Shown here one piece after another: positions 52,211 to 61,709 of a stretch of DNA of 64,000 bases (position 1 is its first letter; every line of letters begins with the position of its first letter). This DNA comes from an uncultured Bryobacterales bacterium (lineage in GTDB: Bacteria > Acidobacteriota > Terriglobia > Bryobacterales > UBA6623), in contig OX638379.1 in the NCBI GenBank assembly GCA_951813605.1, positions 1,560,471 to 1,624,470 of the forward strand. Reading direction: 5' to 3'. A model generated the notes under the pieces. That model was not told where the DNA came from. It did not search any database and saw nothing but the letters and a program-made list of their open reading frames with translations. A program made the position numbers and the translations under genes.

Positions 52211-52650
52211 CCAGGGGAACGGTCACGAGAGGTATCTAACCAATCCGAACGGACCGAATCCAGCTTGAAGCGGACCGGAACGAGACCGTGCCGTTGGCGA
52301 TGCGCGTAACCTGTTCGAGATCGGGGGATGTGCGCTTGACAGGTGAGTGTCTCCAACGGCCCGAGAGGCGTTCACTCCGCTCCGTCGCAAGAGCCGCAGG
52401 TCTAGGACTCGGGGTCACCCTTGAAACGCGAACTTCGGGCCGCGCGAGTCAATATGTCACGTATGCAGGGTCATCGGTCTTTGGCCTAATTGGCGGCACT
52501 TGCGGCACTCGAGACCTAGCACGCTGAAGACAGCAGTCGCTCAGCGGGTTCCGAGGACCCTGCATAGCAACTGCTGGCCATCTTTCTAGTGGCCTCTCAG
52601 CGGCGGGCGTTTCTGGACATGCGCCTTGTACTGCAGGGTACGATGGGCCA
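52211..52650. other. Non-coding stretch, 440 bp
   Basis: It lies between the IS3-type element and the prolyl oligopeptidase gene. Open frames here are not family-like. The peptidase promoter should lie near the right end. No RNA gene was recognised. Confidence 0.45.
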
Positions 52651-54750
52651 ATGGCTTACAGGATGTTGCGTGTCGCGAGCCTTCCGGCCGTGCTGATCGG
52701 ATTGCTTGGCTGCGGTGGCCCTGTGACGGGTCCGCCGCCGCAGACGGAGGTAAGGATGGTCGAGGAAGAGCTGCACGGCGTGACGGTGCAAGATCCCTTC
52801 CGCTGGCTAGAGGACGGCGAGAGCCCGGAATCCCGTCAATGGGTCCGAAAGCAGTCCGCCTATTCTGCGAAGTACCTTGATCAGGTCGCATCCCGCGAGC
52901 GAATTCGGACGAGGATGACGCAGATTCTCCGATCAGGGTCGATCTCGACACCTGTCGAGGCGGGGGGAAGGTACTTCTACTCTCGCCGCGACGATGACCA
53001 AGACCAGCCCGTCGTGTACATGCGGGAGAGCGTCCGAGGCGAGGACGAGGCTCTGCTCGATCCGAATGCCATGGGCGGCGACGGTACGACCACAGTCGAC
53101 TGGTACGTTCCTTCCAAGGACGGCAAGATGCTGGCCTATGGCAAGTCGACGGAAGGCACCGAAACAAGCACCATGTACATTCTGGACATCGAGTCGGGGA
53201 ACCACTTCGACGACGTGTTTCCGAAGGTCCGCTTTGCGAATCCCCAATGGATGAAGGACGGGTCAGGGTTCTTCTACTCCCGCCCAAGAGACGTTGATTC
53301 GATAGGTCCGGGAGAGGAGCTGTACGACAGGCGAGTCTACTTTCACAAGCTGGGCCGTCACTACGAGCAGGATCCCGTGGTGTTCGGCGATGGACTCGAG
53401 AAAGCGCATATTCCCGACGGGATACTGAGCGACAACGAGCGCTACCTGATGCTCGACACTTTCCTCGGCTGGGGCCGCAACCATCTCTACGTGCGGAATC
53501 TTTCCACCGATCGCACGGTCACCATAGCCGAGGACGGGGAGTTCAGCTATGTCGGAGAGATTCTCGGCGACACGCTGTACTTGCTCACCAACGCGGATGC
53601 CCCGCGCTACCGCGTGGTCGCGGTGGACCTTCGCAATCCGCAACGGTCCAGTTGGAAAACCGTGGTCCCCGAGAGCGAGGCCGTGATCGAATTCGCGAGC
53701 ATTGCCGGCCGTCGGCTCTTTGCAGGGCGCATGCGAGACGCCCACTCCGAACTATATTCGTACGCGCTTGACGGCTCTGACGAGCGGCGGATACATCTGC
53801 CGGGCCTCGGGACAGTGGGCGGCTTCTCGTCCAAGCATTCGACAGGTGAGGCGTTCTTCTCGTACAGCTCGTTCGTTCGCGCGCCAACGATCTTCCGCAT
53901 AGAAGAACCGGAATCTGAACCGGTGCGCTGGGAAGGCATCGAGGCGCCAGTCGATTCGGATGCATTCGAAGTCCGGCAAGTGTTCTATCCGAGCAAAGAC
54001 GGCACCCGCATACCGATGTACCTGATCGCCAAGCACGGCACGCCTTCAGACGGCAGCGTGCCCGGCCTACTTTACGGCTATGGCGGGTTCAATATCGCGC
54101 TGACTCCGAGTTACGCGACCTGGATCTTCCCTTGGATCGAGGCGGGGAACCTGCTAGCGATTGCGAACTTGCGGGGCGGTAGCGAATACGGCGAGGAATG
54201 GCATCGGGCAGGCATGCTCGGGAACAAGCAGAATGTGTTCGACGATTTCATCGCAGCCGGTGAGTATCTCAAGGCGGAGGGACTGGTGGACCCCGACCGG
54301 CTCGTAATTCACGGACGCAGCAACGGGGGCCTCTTGGTCGGAGCCGCATTGACGCAGCGCCCCGATCTCTGGCGAGCTGCCGTTTCCGGCGTGCCCTTGC
54401 TGGACATGCTGCGGTACGACAAGTTCCGGATGGCCAAGCTGTGGGTCTCCGAGTACGGCAGCGCCGACGATCCTGAAGGCTTTCAGTGGCTTCACGCCTA
54501 CTCGCCTTATCACCGAGTCGAGGAAGGCGTGGACTACCCCGCGACGCTGATCTATACGGCCGATTCTGACTCGCGAGTGGACCCGATGCACGCACGCAAG
54601 ATGGTGGCTAGATTGCAGGCGGCAACCGGCGGCGACGCACCAATCCTGCTGCGTTACGAGGAATCAGCCGGGCACGGGAGGGGCAAGCCCCTGCGCAAGA
54701 TCGTGGACGAGTGGGCGGATATCTGGAGCTTTATCTTCGCTCAGACCTAA
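52651..54750 (+). CDS. Prolyl oligopeptidase family serine peptidase, lipoprotein
   Basis: A 699-aa S9A peptidase that cuts short peptides after proline. The N-terminus has a lipoprotein signal with lipobox LLGC, so the mature enzyme is probably membrane-anchored in the periplasm. The N-terminal DPFRWLEDGESPESRQWV signature and a seven-bladed propeller (roughly residues 80-420) precede the alpha/beta hydrolase domain. The catalytic triad is S557 in HGRSNGG, D640 in TADSDSRV and H675 in SAGHGRGK. GYGGFNIALTPSY and NLRGGSEYGEEWHRAG are further family marks. It stands alone between the IS3 element and murJ and may help peptide nutrition. Confidence 0.95.
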   Translation: MAYRMLRVASLPAVLIGLLGCGGPVTGPPPQTEVRMVEEELHGVTVQDPFRWLEDGESPESRQWVRKQSAYSAKYLDQVASRERIRTRMTQILRSGSISTPVEAGGRYFYSRRDDDQDQPVVYMRESVRGEDEALLDPNAMGGDGTTTVDWYVPSKDGKMLAYGKSTEGTETSTMYILDIESGNHFDDVFPKVRFANPQWMKDGSGFFYSRPRDVDSIGPGEELYDRRVYFHKLGRHYEQDPVVFGDGLEKAHIPDGILSDNERYLMLDTFLGWGRNHLYVRNLSTDRTVTIAEDGEFSYVGEILGDTLYLLTNADAPRYRVVAVDLRNPQRSSWKTVVPESEAVIEFASIAGRRLFAGRMRDAHSELYSYALDGSDERRIHLPGLGTVGGFSSKHSTGEAFFSYSSFVRAPTIFRIEEPESEPVRWEGIEAPVDSDAFEVRQVFYPSKDGTRIPMYLIAKHGTPSDGSVPGLLYGYGGFNIALTPSYATWIFPWIEAGNLLAIANLRGGSEYGEEWHRAGMLGNKQNVFDDFIAAGEYLKAEGLVDPDRLVIHGRSNGGLLVGAALTQRPDLWRAAVSGVPLLDMLRYDKFRMAKLWVSEYGSADDPEGFQWLHAYSPYHRVEEGVDYPATLIYTADSDSRVDPMHARKMVARLQAATGGDAPILLRYEESAGHGRGKPLRKIVDEWADIWSFIFAQT

Positions 54751-54852
54751 CTAGGGCTTTCCGGGCTCAACGGTGATACTCTAGCGATTAGCCGACTAGG
54801 GGCCGGCCGGTGTTTCTCAAGCCGGAGCTTTTCTGGTTCGCAGATCAGTCTT

Positions 54853-56493
54853 GTGCCTGAAGCGGATTCCGCCCATACTCAGGTCGTGCGAAAGGCGGGC
54901 GTGGTCAGCCTTGCCGTTTCCCTGAGCCGAATCACCGGATTAGTCAGGGAGATCGTCTTTGCAGGCCTTTTCGGGGCTGGCATGGCCTACGACGCGTTCG
55001 TTGCTTCGTATCGCATCCCCAACCTGCTCCGCGATTTATTGGCAGAGGGCGCCCTGTCGGCCGCCTTCGTCACCACCTATTCCCAGACACTGGCCGAGAA
55101 GGGCACGAAGCAGGCCCACGATCTCTCGAATCGACTCGCGACGCTGCTTGTCCCAGTTGTCGCCGGAATCTGTCTTGTAGGGGCCGTGTTCGCTCCAAGC
55201 GTCGTAAGCTTCATCTTCCCAGGGTACGCGTCAATCGAAGGCAAGCACGAGCTGACCGTGCTGCTGACACGCTTGATGATGCCCTTTCTGCTTTTCATTG
55301 CGCTAGCAGCCAAGGCGATGGGCGTGCTGAACTCCCATGGGAAATTCGGGATCCCGGCGTTGTCTTCCACGTTCTTTAACGTGACCTCGGTCTTGGCGGG
55401 CCTCCTATTGGGATATTTCGTAGGCCCCGTACTTGGCTTCGAAACCATCGTCGGCATGGCTATCGGCACGTTGCTTGGCGGAGTCGTGCAGTACGTTTGC
55501 CAAGTCCCGAGCCTACGATCTACGGGCTTGCGCTTTCGCGCCGACTTCAAAATCGCGGATAGCGGTGTTCGCCAGGTTCTGCGGTTGATGGGGCCAGCTG
55601 CGCTCGGGGCTGCTGCGGTTCAGGTCAACGTGATGGTCAACAGCGTGTTCGCGTCAGGCATTACAGACTCGGCCGGGGCAATCATAGATGGACCGGTTTC
55701 GTGGCTCGGTTATGCATTTAGGTTCATGCAGCTGCCGCTGGGGCTTTTTGGAATCGCAGTTGCCTCGGCGACGCTTCCCGTCATTTCGCGCGAAGCCGGG
55801 GCGGGGAGGATCGACGATTTTCGGGACACGCTCTCGCGATCGCTGGGGTTGGTGTTCCTCTTAACGATTCCCTCCGCCGTCGGCCTCTTCGTACTGAGCC
55901 GACCTATTGTGGGCGTAGTCTACGAGCGCGGGCAGTTTACGGCGTTCGACACCGAGCAGACAGCTCTCGCCCTCTCGTTTTATTGTCTGGGCCTGGTCGG
56001 GTACGCATCGACGAAAGTCCTTGCTCCGGCCTTCTACGCCCTTGACAACGTGCGAATCCCCATGTTCGTCTCGCTGTTCTCGATCGGGTTGAACTTTACG
56101 CTGAACAAGGTTTTCATTGACGGGCTGGGCCTGGGACATTGGGCGCTTGCGCTTTCGACCTCGCTGGTGGCGTCGCTCAACTTCGTGCTCTTGTTTGCAT
56201 TCATGCGCTCCAAAGTGCAGGGCATCGAGGGCAGGCGCCTTCTGCGCGCTGGATTGAAAATCTCAGCGGCCTCTGGCGCGATGGGGATTTGCTGCTGGGC
56301 CTGCGCGCAATTCATCGAGTCTGGCCTCGGTCCGGGCACCTTTCTAGGCCGCCTTGCGACGCTGACCGTTGCGATCCCGCTAGGACTGGGCGTGATCTAC
56401 GGGCTGTGCCGGCTCATGCGTCTGCCGGAACTCGACCTGGCTCAAAGAGCTGTTCTTGCCAGGCTCGCTGGAGTCGCCGAGCGCGAATCCTAA
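54853..56493 (+). CDS. murJ: Lipid II flippase MurJ
   Basis: A 546-aa inner-membrane flippase that moves lipid II across the membrane for peptidoglycan synthesis. Around fourteen hydrophobic helices are seen. Conserved features include the N-terminal SRITGLVREIVFAGLFGAG, YRIPNLLRDLLAEGALSAAF (with the Arg and Glu residues of the MVF family) and the FMQLPLGLFGIAVASATLPV segment, plus LSFYCLGLVGYASTKVLAPA. The start is GTG at 54853, with a conserved N-terminus soon after. Length is typical. It converges with the single-span membrane protein gene, whose stop overlaps by four bases. Confidence 0.95.
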   Translation: MPEADSAHTQVVRKAGVVSLAVSLSRITGLVREIVFAGLFGAGMAYDAFVASYRIPNLLRDLLAEGALSAAFVTTYSQTLAEKGTKQAHDLSNRLATLLVPVVAGICLVGAVFAPSVVSFIFPGYASIEGKHELTVLLTRLMMPFLLFIALAAKAMGVLNSHGKFGIPALSSTFFNVTSVLAGLLLGYFVGPVLGFETIVGMAIGTLLGGVVQYVCQVPSLRSTGLRFRADFKIADSGVRQVLRLMGPAALGAAAVQVNVMVNSVFASGITDSAGAIIDGPVSWLGYAFRFMQLPLGLFGIAVASATLPVISREAGAGRIDDFRDTLSRSLGLVFLLTIPSAVGLFVLSRPIVGVVYERGQFTAFDTEQTALALSFYCLGLVGYASTKVLAPAFYALDNVRIPMFVSLFSIGLNFTLNKVFIDGLGLGHWALALSTSLVASLNFVLLFAFMRSKVQGIEGRRLLRAGLKISAASGAMGICCWACAQFIESGLGPGTFLGRLATLTVAIPLGLGVIYGLCRLMRLPELDLAQRAVLARLAGVAERES

Positions 56494-57323
56494 CCCCTTT
56501 GCACTAAGAGGGTAGGTGCCGCTGCATTCGACGGAGCCTCGGCGGGAGCCGGCAGAGGAGGGAAGGAGATCAAAGCCTGGCGCAAATCTTCCGGAAGTTC
56601 GTCGAACGCTGCGTTCAATCCATCGGTTGTGAGGGGTCCGCCTTGGCTGACCGCGTTCACGTACAACGCGTCAAGCGCACCACCGAAGGGCGTGTCCCTC
56701 GAAAATTCCGGGGGATCTCCGAATAGGAGCAATCGAAGGCTGTCCGTCAGCCGTTCCGCCCAGACACGCGCCAGGAGCTTGGCATTCTCCGTTTTGGCGA
56801 GCGCCAGGTCGTCCGAGCTGACCTGAACGATCTCCAGAGATTCCTCGGAATCGGAAAACTCCTTCTGCACAATCTTTGGCATGCCTTCGGCACCCGCCAT
56901 TTCGATCGTGATGACTCGGCCGGGAGTCTCGGCTAAGTCGTTCACTGCGAGAGTGAGGTTGTCGACTACTTGCTTGGCGCGCGCAGCACCGCCGCCGCCC
57001 GCCAGCGGGTCGCTGATCTGGAAGACAGTCAGCGGCCCTAATCGGATGGCAATCGGCACGCCTCGGGTAAGGCCCTCGTTCTGCAGTAGCTCGTATCTCG
57101 CCTCGGGAACCTCCAATGTCAGGGAAGCAGGATCCCGCTGGAGAAAGACTACGAGAACGACGATCAGCAATCCCAATGCCATTGCGACGATCGTCACCGG
57201 CTTGGTCAAGACCTGCCGTATCGAGTCGCCTTCGGAACCGGACTCTAAGGCCTCCAACTCCCTGGTGGGTTGGACGGCGGCCTGCACGGTCGCGGCGGAA
57301 TGCGGATGCTCGCGGTCAGCCAT
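56490..57323 (-). CDS. Single-span membrane protein of unknown function
   Basis: A 277-aa protein starting at ATG 57323 (MADREHPHSAAT); the frame upstream is open but runs through a perfect inverted repeat and is not convincing. A cytoplasmic tail of about 45 residues precedes one strong membrane helix (VTIVAMALGLLIVVLVVFL), giving a large periplasmic part. This has alternating strands and helices (TVFQISDPLAGGGGAARAKQ, ERLTDSLRLLLFGDPP) reminiscent of the periplasmic N-terminal domain found before some mechanosensitive channels, but no channel domain follows. The C-terminus is Pro/Ala-rich. The function is unknown; membrane stress sensing is a guess. Confidence 0.7.
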   Translation of the reverse strand: MADREHPHSAATVQAAVQPTRELEALESGSEGDSIRQVLTKPVTIVAMALGLLIVVLVVFLQRDPASLTLEVPEARYELLQNEGLTRGVPIAIRLGPLTVFQISDPLAGGGGAARAKQVVDNLTLAVNDLAETPGRVITIEMAGAEGMPKIVQKEFSDSEESLEIVQVSSDDLALAKTENAKLLARVWAERLTDSLRLLLFGDPPEFSRDTPFGGALDALYVNAVSQGGPLTTDGLNAAFDELPEDLRQALISFPPLPAPAEAPSNAAAPTLLVQRG

Positions 57324-57346
57324 ACGCGGCCGGTATCGGCCTCTTT

Positions 57347-57373
57347 CATTGTCGCCCCTGAGTGGCGACAATG
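57347..57373. promoter_or_regulatory. Perfect 10-bp inverted repeat, possible operator
   Basis: The arms at 57347-57356 and 57364-57373 (CATTGTCGCC and its exact complement) flank a 7-base spacer, 24 bases upstream of the membrane protein start. Symmetry suggests a repressor site or an mRNA hairpin near the start. Confidence 0.45.
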
Positions 57374-57632
57374 TCGAATCGGAGAGCTCCTGCGAACGGA
57401 CGTTGCGCAGGCATTGCAATCTCGCTGGTCAAGAACGCCACTTGAGATCCACGCCGGTGCTCCGACGAACTGCCAGGGCATATGAAGGCTGTGGCTTTAT
57501 CAACGCAACTCCACCGGAGTGCGCGGACCCTCGCCCGGCCTGATAGGATCGGCAACGTTTCGAAGCGTTGACCGCCTGTCACGATGCGCCGCTTAGAATG
57601 GGGACGCGGGCTGCGTTTGCGCTCCGCGCTCG

Positions 57633-58514
57633 ATGGTCGAATCGCATTCTGTATTGCTCAAACGCCGGTCTCTTCCCGTGTACCACGGCCATGCGAGGAG
57701 CATACTGAGCCGCACGACCGGATTCATCGCGCGGGCCGGGTTCACGCACTCCCTCACGCCCGCTCGCAACTGCGTCTATGGTTGCTCGTACTGCTACGTC
57801 CCGACCTTGGGCATCTATGGGGGCTTGAAGCGCGTCGACTGGCAGCGCTGGGGACGCCACACAACCTACAAGTCGAACGCGGCGAAGTTGCTACGACGGC
57901 AGGTTCGCCCCGAACAAGTCGTCTACTGCTCGCCTCTGGTGGATCCCTACCAGCCTGTCGAGGAAGCGGAGCGGTTGATGCCGCGAATTCTCGAAGCGCT
58001 AATCGAGCGACCGCCGGCAGTCTTCGTTCTCCAGACGAGGGGCACGCTCGCCTTGCGCGACATTCCGCTGCTACGAGAACTAATGGAGCGGACGCGCCTT
58101 AGGGTCAGTTTCTCTCTCACGACAGATCGAGACGACATCCGCAAGCTCTACGAACCGCACTGCGAGTCTGTGGAGGCACGCGTGCACGCTATGCAGAGCC
58201 TTGTCGAAGCGGGCATTCCGGTGCATTGCACGCTGGCCCCGATCTTGCCCTGCAACCCATCCCGGCTGGCGGAGCTCGCGCTGAAAGCGACCGCGAGAGG
58301 AGTGATCGCGGACCCATTGCATAGCCGGGATGGAAAGCCCCTAGGTGCAACAACCCGGCCACACGCGCTGCAGATCAGCCGGGTCCGAGGTTTCGAGCAG
58401 TGGCACCGCTCGCGCCTCCAATCCGAGGTGCTGTCCTCGATCCGCTGCCGCGTCGAGGCGGAGGGGCGTGATTTTGGCGTCGGCGAGGATGGGTTTCGCA
58501 TGCTGACTGAGTGA
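57633..58514 (+). CDS. Radical SAM protein, spore photoproduct lyase-like
   Basis: A 293-aa radical SAM enzyme of the SPL-like (Rv2578c-type) group found widely in non-sporulating bacteria. The Fe-S motif CVYGCSYC has cysteines C47, C51 and C54, followed by YVPTLGIYGG. Further marks are YCSPLVDPYQPVEEAERL, the GIPVHCTLAPILP segment and strands of a partial TIM barrel. No C-terminal SPASM domain with extra clusters is seen. The reaction is unknown; DNA-lesion repair is suggested only by distant likeness to spore photoproduct lyase. No sulfatase-maturase features are seen. It lies upstream of the AtuA-like gene on the same strand. Confidence 0.88.
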   Translation: MVESHSVLLKRRSLPVYHGHARSILSRTTGFIARAGFTHSLTPARNCVYGCSYCYVPTLGIYGGLKRVDWQRWGRHTTYKSNAAKLLRRQVRPEQVVYCSPLVDPYQPVEEAERLMPRILEALIERPPAVFVLQTRGTLALRDIPLLRELMERTRLRVSFSLTTDRDDIRKLYEPHCESVEARVHAMQSLVEAGIPVHCTLAPILPCNPSRLAELALKATARGVIADPLHSRDGKPLGATTRPHALQISRVRGFEQWHRSRLQSEVLSSIRCRVEAEGRDFGVGEDGFRMLTE

Positions 58515-58565
58515 CCTAGAGGAAGAGCCAGAGGCGTGTCGGAACCCGCACCACGCAACCCGCAG

Positions 58566-58571
58566 TACAAT
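58566..58571 (+). promoter_or_regulatory. Possible -10 element, leaderless start
   Basis: TACAAT ends 6 bases before the GTG at 58578, so transcription would begin at or next to the start codon. This supports that start over GTG 58536. Confidence 0.35.
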
Positions 58572-58577
58572 CGGTGC

Positions 58578-58904
58578 GTGCGAGTGCGCCTGATCGAAAT
58601 AGCCCACGCACGTTCGGGCGACAAGGGCGACACAGCAAACGTGGGGTTGATCGCGCTCGACGATCGGCATTACCCGGCATTGCTGCGGGAAGTGACCTCC
58701 GAGAGGGTCAAGCGACATTTCGGGACCCTCTGCAAGGGGCCGGTCAAGCGCTTCGAGCTTCCCAACATCGGAGCGCTCAACTTTCTTCTTGATGGAGCGT
58801 TGGGAGGGGGAGGCACCCTGTCACTGCGAGCTGATGCACAGGGTAAGACATTGGGGGCAGCTCTCTTGCGGATGGAAATCGAAGTCGCGCGAGACGAGAT
58901 CTAA
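58578..58904 (+). CDS. AtuA-like ferredoxin-fold protein
   Basis: A 108-aa protein beginning MRVRLIEIAHARSGDKGDTA, the start of the AtuA-related C-terminal domain seen in acyclic terpene utilisation proteins and as a separate small subunit. VKRFELPNIGALNFLLDGALGGGGTLSL is also typical of the family (two overlapping parts). The open frame begins at GTG 58536, but the 14 extra residues are not family-like and a TACAAT box lies just before GTG 58578. The large AtuA domain partner is not seen beside it, so it may work with a protein encoded elsewhere. The reaction is unknown. Confidence 0.82.
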   Translation: MRVRLIEIAHARSGDKGDTANVGLIALDDRHYPALLREVTSERVKRHFGTLCKGPVKRFELPNIGALNFLLDGALGGGGTLSLRADAQGKTLGAALLRMEIEVARDEI

Positions 58905-58980
58905 GGACCGACAGGCTTGAGCCTAGTGGCTGGGCGCGTCACCCCGCCCTCATGGCGCGGGATTAAGGGCAGGTAGAGAA

Positions 58981-60654
58981 TTGAGCGAAGAACTGAGAGT
59001 CATTCCGATCGGAGGCTTGGGCGAGTTCGGAATGAACATGATGGCCCTTGAGTCAGGGGACGACATCGTCCTGATCGACTCGGGCATCCTTTTCCCAAGC
59101 GACGAACACTACGGAATCAATGCAATCGTACCGGACCTGACATACCTCTTGTCCAAGAAGGACAGGGTGCGAGGGCTCGTGCTGACGCACGCGCACCTCG
59201 ATCACATCGGGGGGGTCCCGTTCCTGCTGGAGCAACTTGACGTGCCTGTCTACGGTACGGCGTTCACGCTGGGAATGGTGCGGAAGCAGGCATCGGAGTT
59301 CACCCTGCTGAAGCCGCCTAACTTGGTCACGATCAAGCCCGGCGACGAGATCTCGCTGGGCTGCTTCACCGTTGAGGGCATTCATGTCACCCACAGCACA
59401 GTGCAGTGCCTGGCCCTTGCGATCTCGACACCGCTGGGATATTTGCTGCACACCGGCGACTTCAAAATCGACCAGTCGCCTGTCGACGGACGGGTCTTCG
59501 ATTTCGAATCGTTTGCGGAATTCGGAAGACGCGGCGTGCTGATGCTGCTTTCCGATTCAACCAATGCAGACGTGCCAGGATACAGCGCTTCTGAGCAGAC
59601 AGTGGGCTCCGCCCTGGACCACATTTTCAGTCAGGCGGAAAAAGCCCTCTTTTTCACGTGCTTCTCGTCAGCGATCCATCGCGTGCAACAAATTGTTGAC
59701 CGCGCAGTGCAACATCGTCGCAAAGTAGCCCTCGTCGGGAGGAGTCTCGCTACTACCTGCGAAATCGCTAGCAATCTCCGCTTGCTCAAGATCCCGGCCG
59801 GCACTGTTGTGCAACCGACGGACCTCGAATCCTATCCCAGCCATGATCGCGTGACAATCATCGCCGGATCGCAGGGAGAGCCCCGCTCTTCGCTGACTCG
59901 AGCGGCCCAGGGACAACACAACACCGCGAAGGTTGAAGAAGGCGATATCGTGGCATTCAGCGCCAAGATGATTCCCGGCAACGAGCGCTCAATTTACCGC
60001 GTGATCGACAATTTGTACCGTAGCGGTGCCGAGGTGCTTTATGGGGACACTTGCCCGGGCCTGCACGCGTCCGGACATCCATGCCGGGAAGAACTGAAGC
60101 TGATACTCAACCTTGTCCGCCCGCGCTACTTCGTTCCCATTCACGGGGACTACCGCTTGCTATCGCAGCATAAGGCGTTGGCGACGAAGGTTCGAGGTAG
60201 CGACTTGCAAGAAGCATTTGTCATTGAAAACGGCTGTGTCCTCCAAATCGATGAATTCGGGGCTAGGGTGCTTCCGGACAAGGTGCCCGTAGGGCGACGG
60301 TTGATCGACACGGGAACGCGCAGCCAGATTGACCGAGACGGAGCGATGCGCGATAGGCGGAGCATGTCCGAATTCGGCGTCCTGGTGCCGGTCGTCACGA
60401 TTGACGAGCGAAAGGGCAAGGCGGTCGAAATAGAGATTCTCGACCGCGGCTTCGACGTATCGGCCAGTTCGAGGGCAATGCTGAGCGGGGCCGAGGCTGT
60501 AATCCAGGACTCAGTCCGGTTGAGCACTAAGGCAGAGCGTCGTGACCCGGCACTCATGGAGAAGAAAATCCAGAATGATTTCCGTCGGTACCTTTCCCGC
60601 AAGAGCTCCAGGCAAACTCGGCCGCTGATCGTGCCAGTCCTTCTCGAGGCGTGA
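58981..60654 (+). CDS. rnj: Ribonuclease J
   Basis: A 557-aa metallo-beta-lactamase-fold RNase with 5'-3' exo- and endonuclease activity in mRNA decay and rRNA maturation. The start is TTG, directly before SEELRVIPIGGLGEFGMN. The zinc motif is LTHAHLDHIGG (H-x-H-x-D-H). Further ligands are in GDFKIDQSP and, near the end of the core, the beta-CASP domain with VPIHGDYRLLSQH. A C-terminal domain of about 110 residues follows, ending in a basic stretch. With pnp at 39.7-42 kb, the window holds two main RNA-decay enzymes. Confidence 0.95.
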   Translation: MSEELRVIPIGGLGEFGMNMMALESGDDIVLIDSGILFPSDEHYGINAIVPDLTYLLSKKDRVRGLVLTHAHLDHIGGVPFLLEQLDVPVYGTAFTLGMVRKQASEFTLLKPPNLVTIKPGDEISLGCFTVEGIHVTHSTVQCLALAISTPLGYLLHTGDFKIDQSPVDGRVFDFESFAEFGRRGVLMLLSDSTNADVPGYSASEQTVGSALDHIFSQAEKALFFTCFSSAIHRVQQIVDRAVQHRRKVALVGRSLATTCEIASNLRLLKIPAGTVVQPTDLESYPSHDRVTIIAGSQGEPRSSLTRAAQGQHNTAKVEEGDIVAFSAKMIPGNERSIYRVIDNLYRSGAEVLYGDTCPGLHASGHPCREELKLILNLVRPRYFVPIHGDYRLLSQHKALATKVRGSDLQEAFVIENGCVLQIDEFGARVLPDKVPVGRRLIDTGTRSQIDRDGAMRDRRSMSEFGVLVPVVTIDERKGKAVEIEILDRGFDVSASSRAMLSGAEAVIQDSVRLSTKAERRDPALMEKKIQNDFRRYLSRKSSRQTRPLIVPVLLEA

Positions 60655-60842
60655 GCTGCGCTCCAGGCTCCGGCTCGCGAGGTGCTTGTCACAAAGGCTG
60701 AACCCCCCGCTGGCCATCTAGCTGCCACCAAAGATCCTCCGGCATCGTCGCCATCGAGATGCCGATTCGCGGGCACCCGCGATCGAGCGGCCCGCACAAG
60801 GCGCGGTCTTGGTGTGATTGAATCACGAGCAGGGGACGGTCG

Positions 60843-61709
60843 TCAGGAATTCCCTGTCAATGCTTGCAAGCGGTCCCATTCATCGATGTAGTCCGCCAAG
60901 TGCTCGTTTTCGGGAGATTGGGCCCTATCACTCAGCAGTGAACGGAGTTGAGCCTGTTCCCGACGATACTCCTCGTCGGAGGCGAAACCCGCGAAATGAG
61001 CAACGCGAAGCCACACTAGGTAGGTCGACAGGGCGTCATGCTCGTTGTATCGGACGATGCGCTTCACGTCCCCATCCAGCCAGGCCTCCGCGACCGCGCC
61101 GCCATCGAAATTGTCAATCTTGCCGGGTATACCGGAAAGGGCGGCCATTTCAACCAAAGAGGGTGTCGCCTTGCCCCAACTTCCCATGGCAGACATCAGG
61201 TCGACATTCCACTCGCTCTCGCGAGCGAAGTAGTCTCGGCCTTCCCAAGGCTTATCCGGCCGCTTGCAGAACCCTTCCGCCTGGATGCCCTTGACGATGC
61301 CGCGCTGGATCATGATTGGCAGGTCGGCGCCGCTCGAGTTGAAGCCGACCAGCTGCGGGCCTCGCTTGCCGATGCTGGCAAGAAACCGCGACAGGATCGT
61401 CGCTTCGCAGCAGTCATCCGCGCTGGCCGGGTCTTTCGGTTGAGACCGCAGTTGGATGTCGATCCTGCCGTCTCCTCGACGATGGCGCATGACCATCGCG
61501 ATCGACACGACACGGCACATCGAGAGCTTGAGGTGCGGTCTGGGGTCGTCTTCCGTGGCACCGTTTCGCTGCCACATTTCTCCAACGACCTCGCGGTCCG
61601 GCATGTCCGCCGGACATCCGTACAACGCTCGTCCGGCATCGGGGTCGGGCACCCACTCGGCATCGAACGCCCAAAGGTCCTCCTTCACGCTCTTGAACAT
61701 AATGACCAT
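60843..61709 (-). CDS. PolB-type 3'-5' exonuclease domain protein
   Basis: A 288-aa stand-alone DEDDy exonuclease related to the proofreading domain of family B DNA polymerases. Acidic residues appear in the expected motifs: LWAFDAEWVPD (Exo I), GFNSSGADLPIM (Exo II) and RYNEHDALSTY (Exo III, with the Tyr). I start at ATG 61709 (61700 is possible); the 50 codons before it are not family-like. There is no polymerase domain, so it probably trims DNA or RNA 3' ends in repair or degradation. The gene is single, flanked by non-coding DNA on the upstream side. Confidence 0.85.
   Translation of the reverse strand: MVIMFKSVKEDLWAFDAEWVPDPDAGRALYGCPADMPDREVVGEMWQRNGATEDDPRPHLKLSMCRVVSIAMVMRHRRGDGRIDIQLRSQPKDPASADDCCEATILSRFLASIGKRGPQLVGFNSSGADLPIMIQRGIVKGIQAEGFCKRPDKPWEGRDYFARESEWNVDLMSAMGSWGKATPSLVEMAALSGIPGKIDNFDGGAVAEAWLDGDVKRIVRYNEHDALSTYLVWLRVAHFAGFASDEEYRREQAQLRSLLSDRAQSPENEHLADYIDEWDRLQALTGNS

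Noticed and set aside
52586..53287. Minus-strand frame of 233 codons opposite the prolyl oligopeptidase start
   Set aside because: Arg/Ser/Pro-rich shadow of a gene with a complete catalytic triad.
57633..58514. Radical SAM protein considered as an anaerobic sulfatase maturase
   Set aside because: It has only the one CxxxCxxC cluster motif and SPL-like surroundings; the extra SPASM cysteine clusters of AtsB/anSME are missing.
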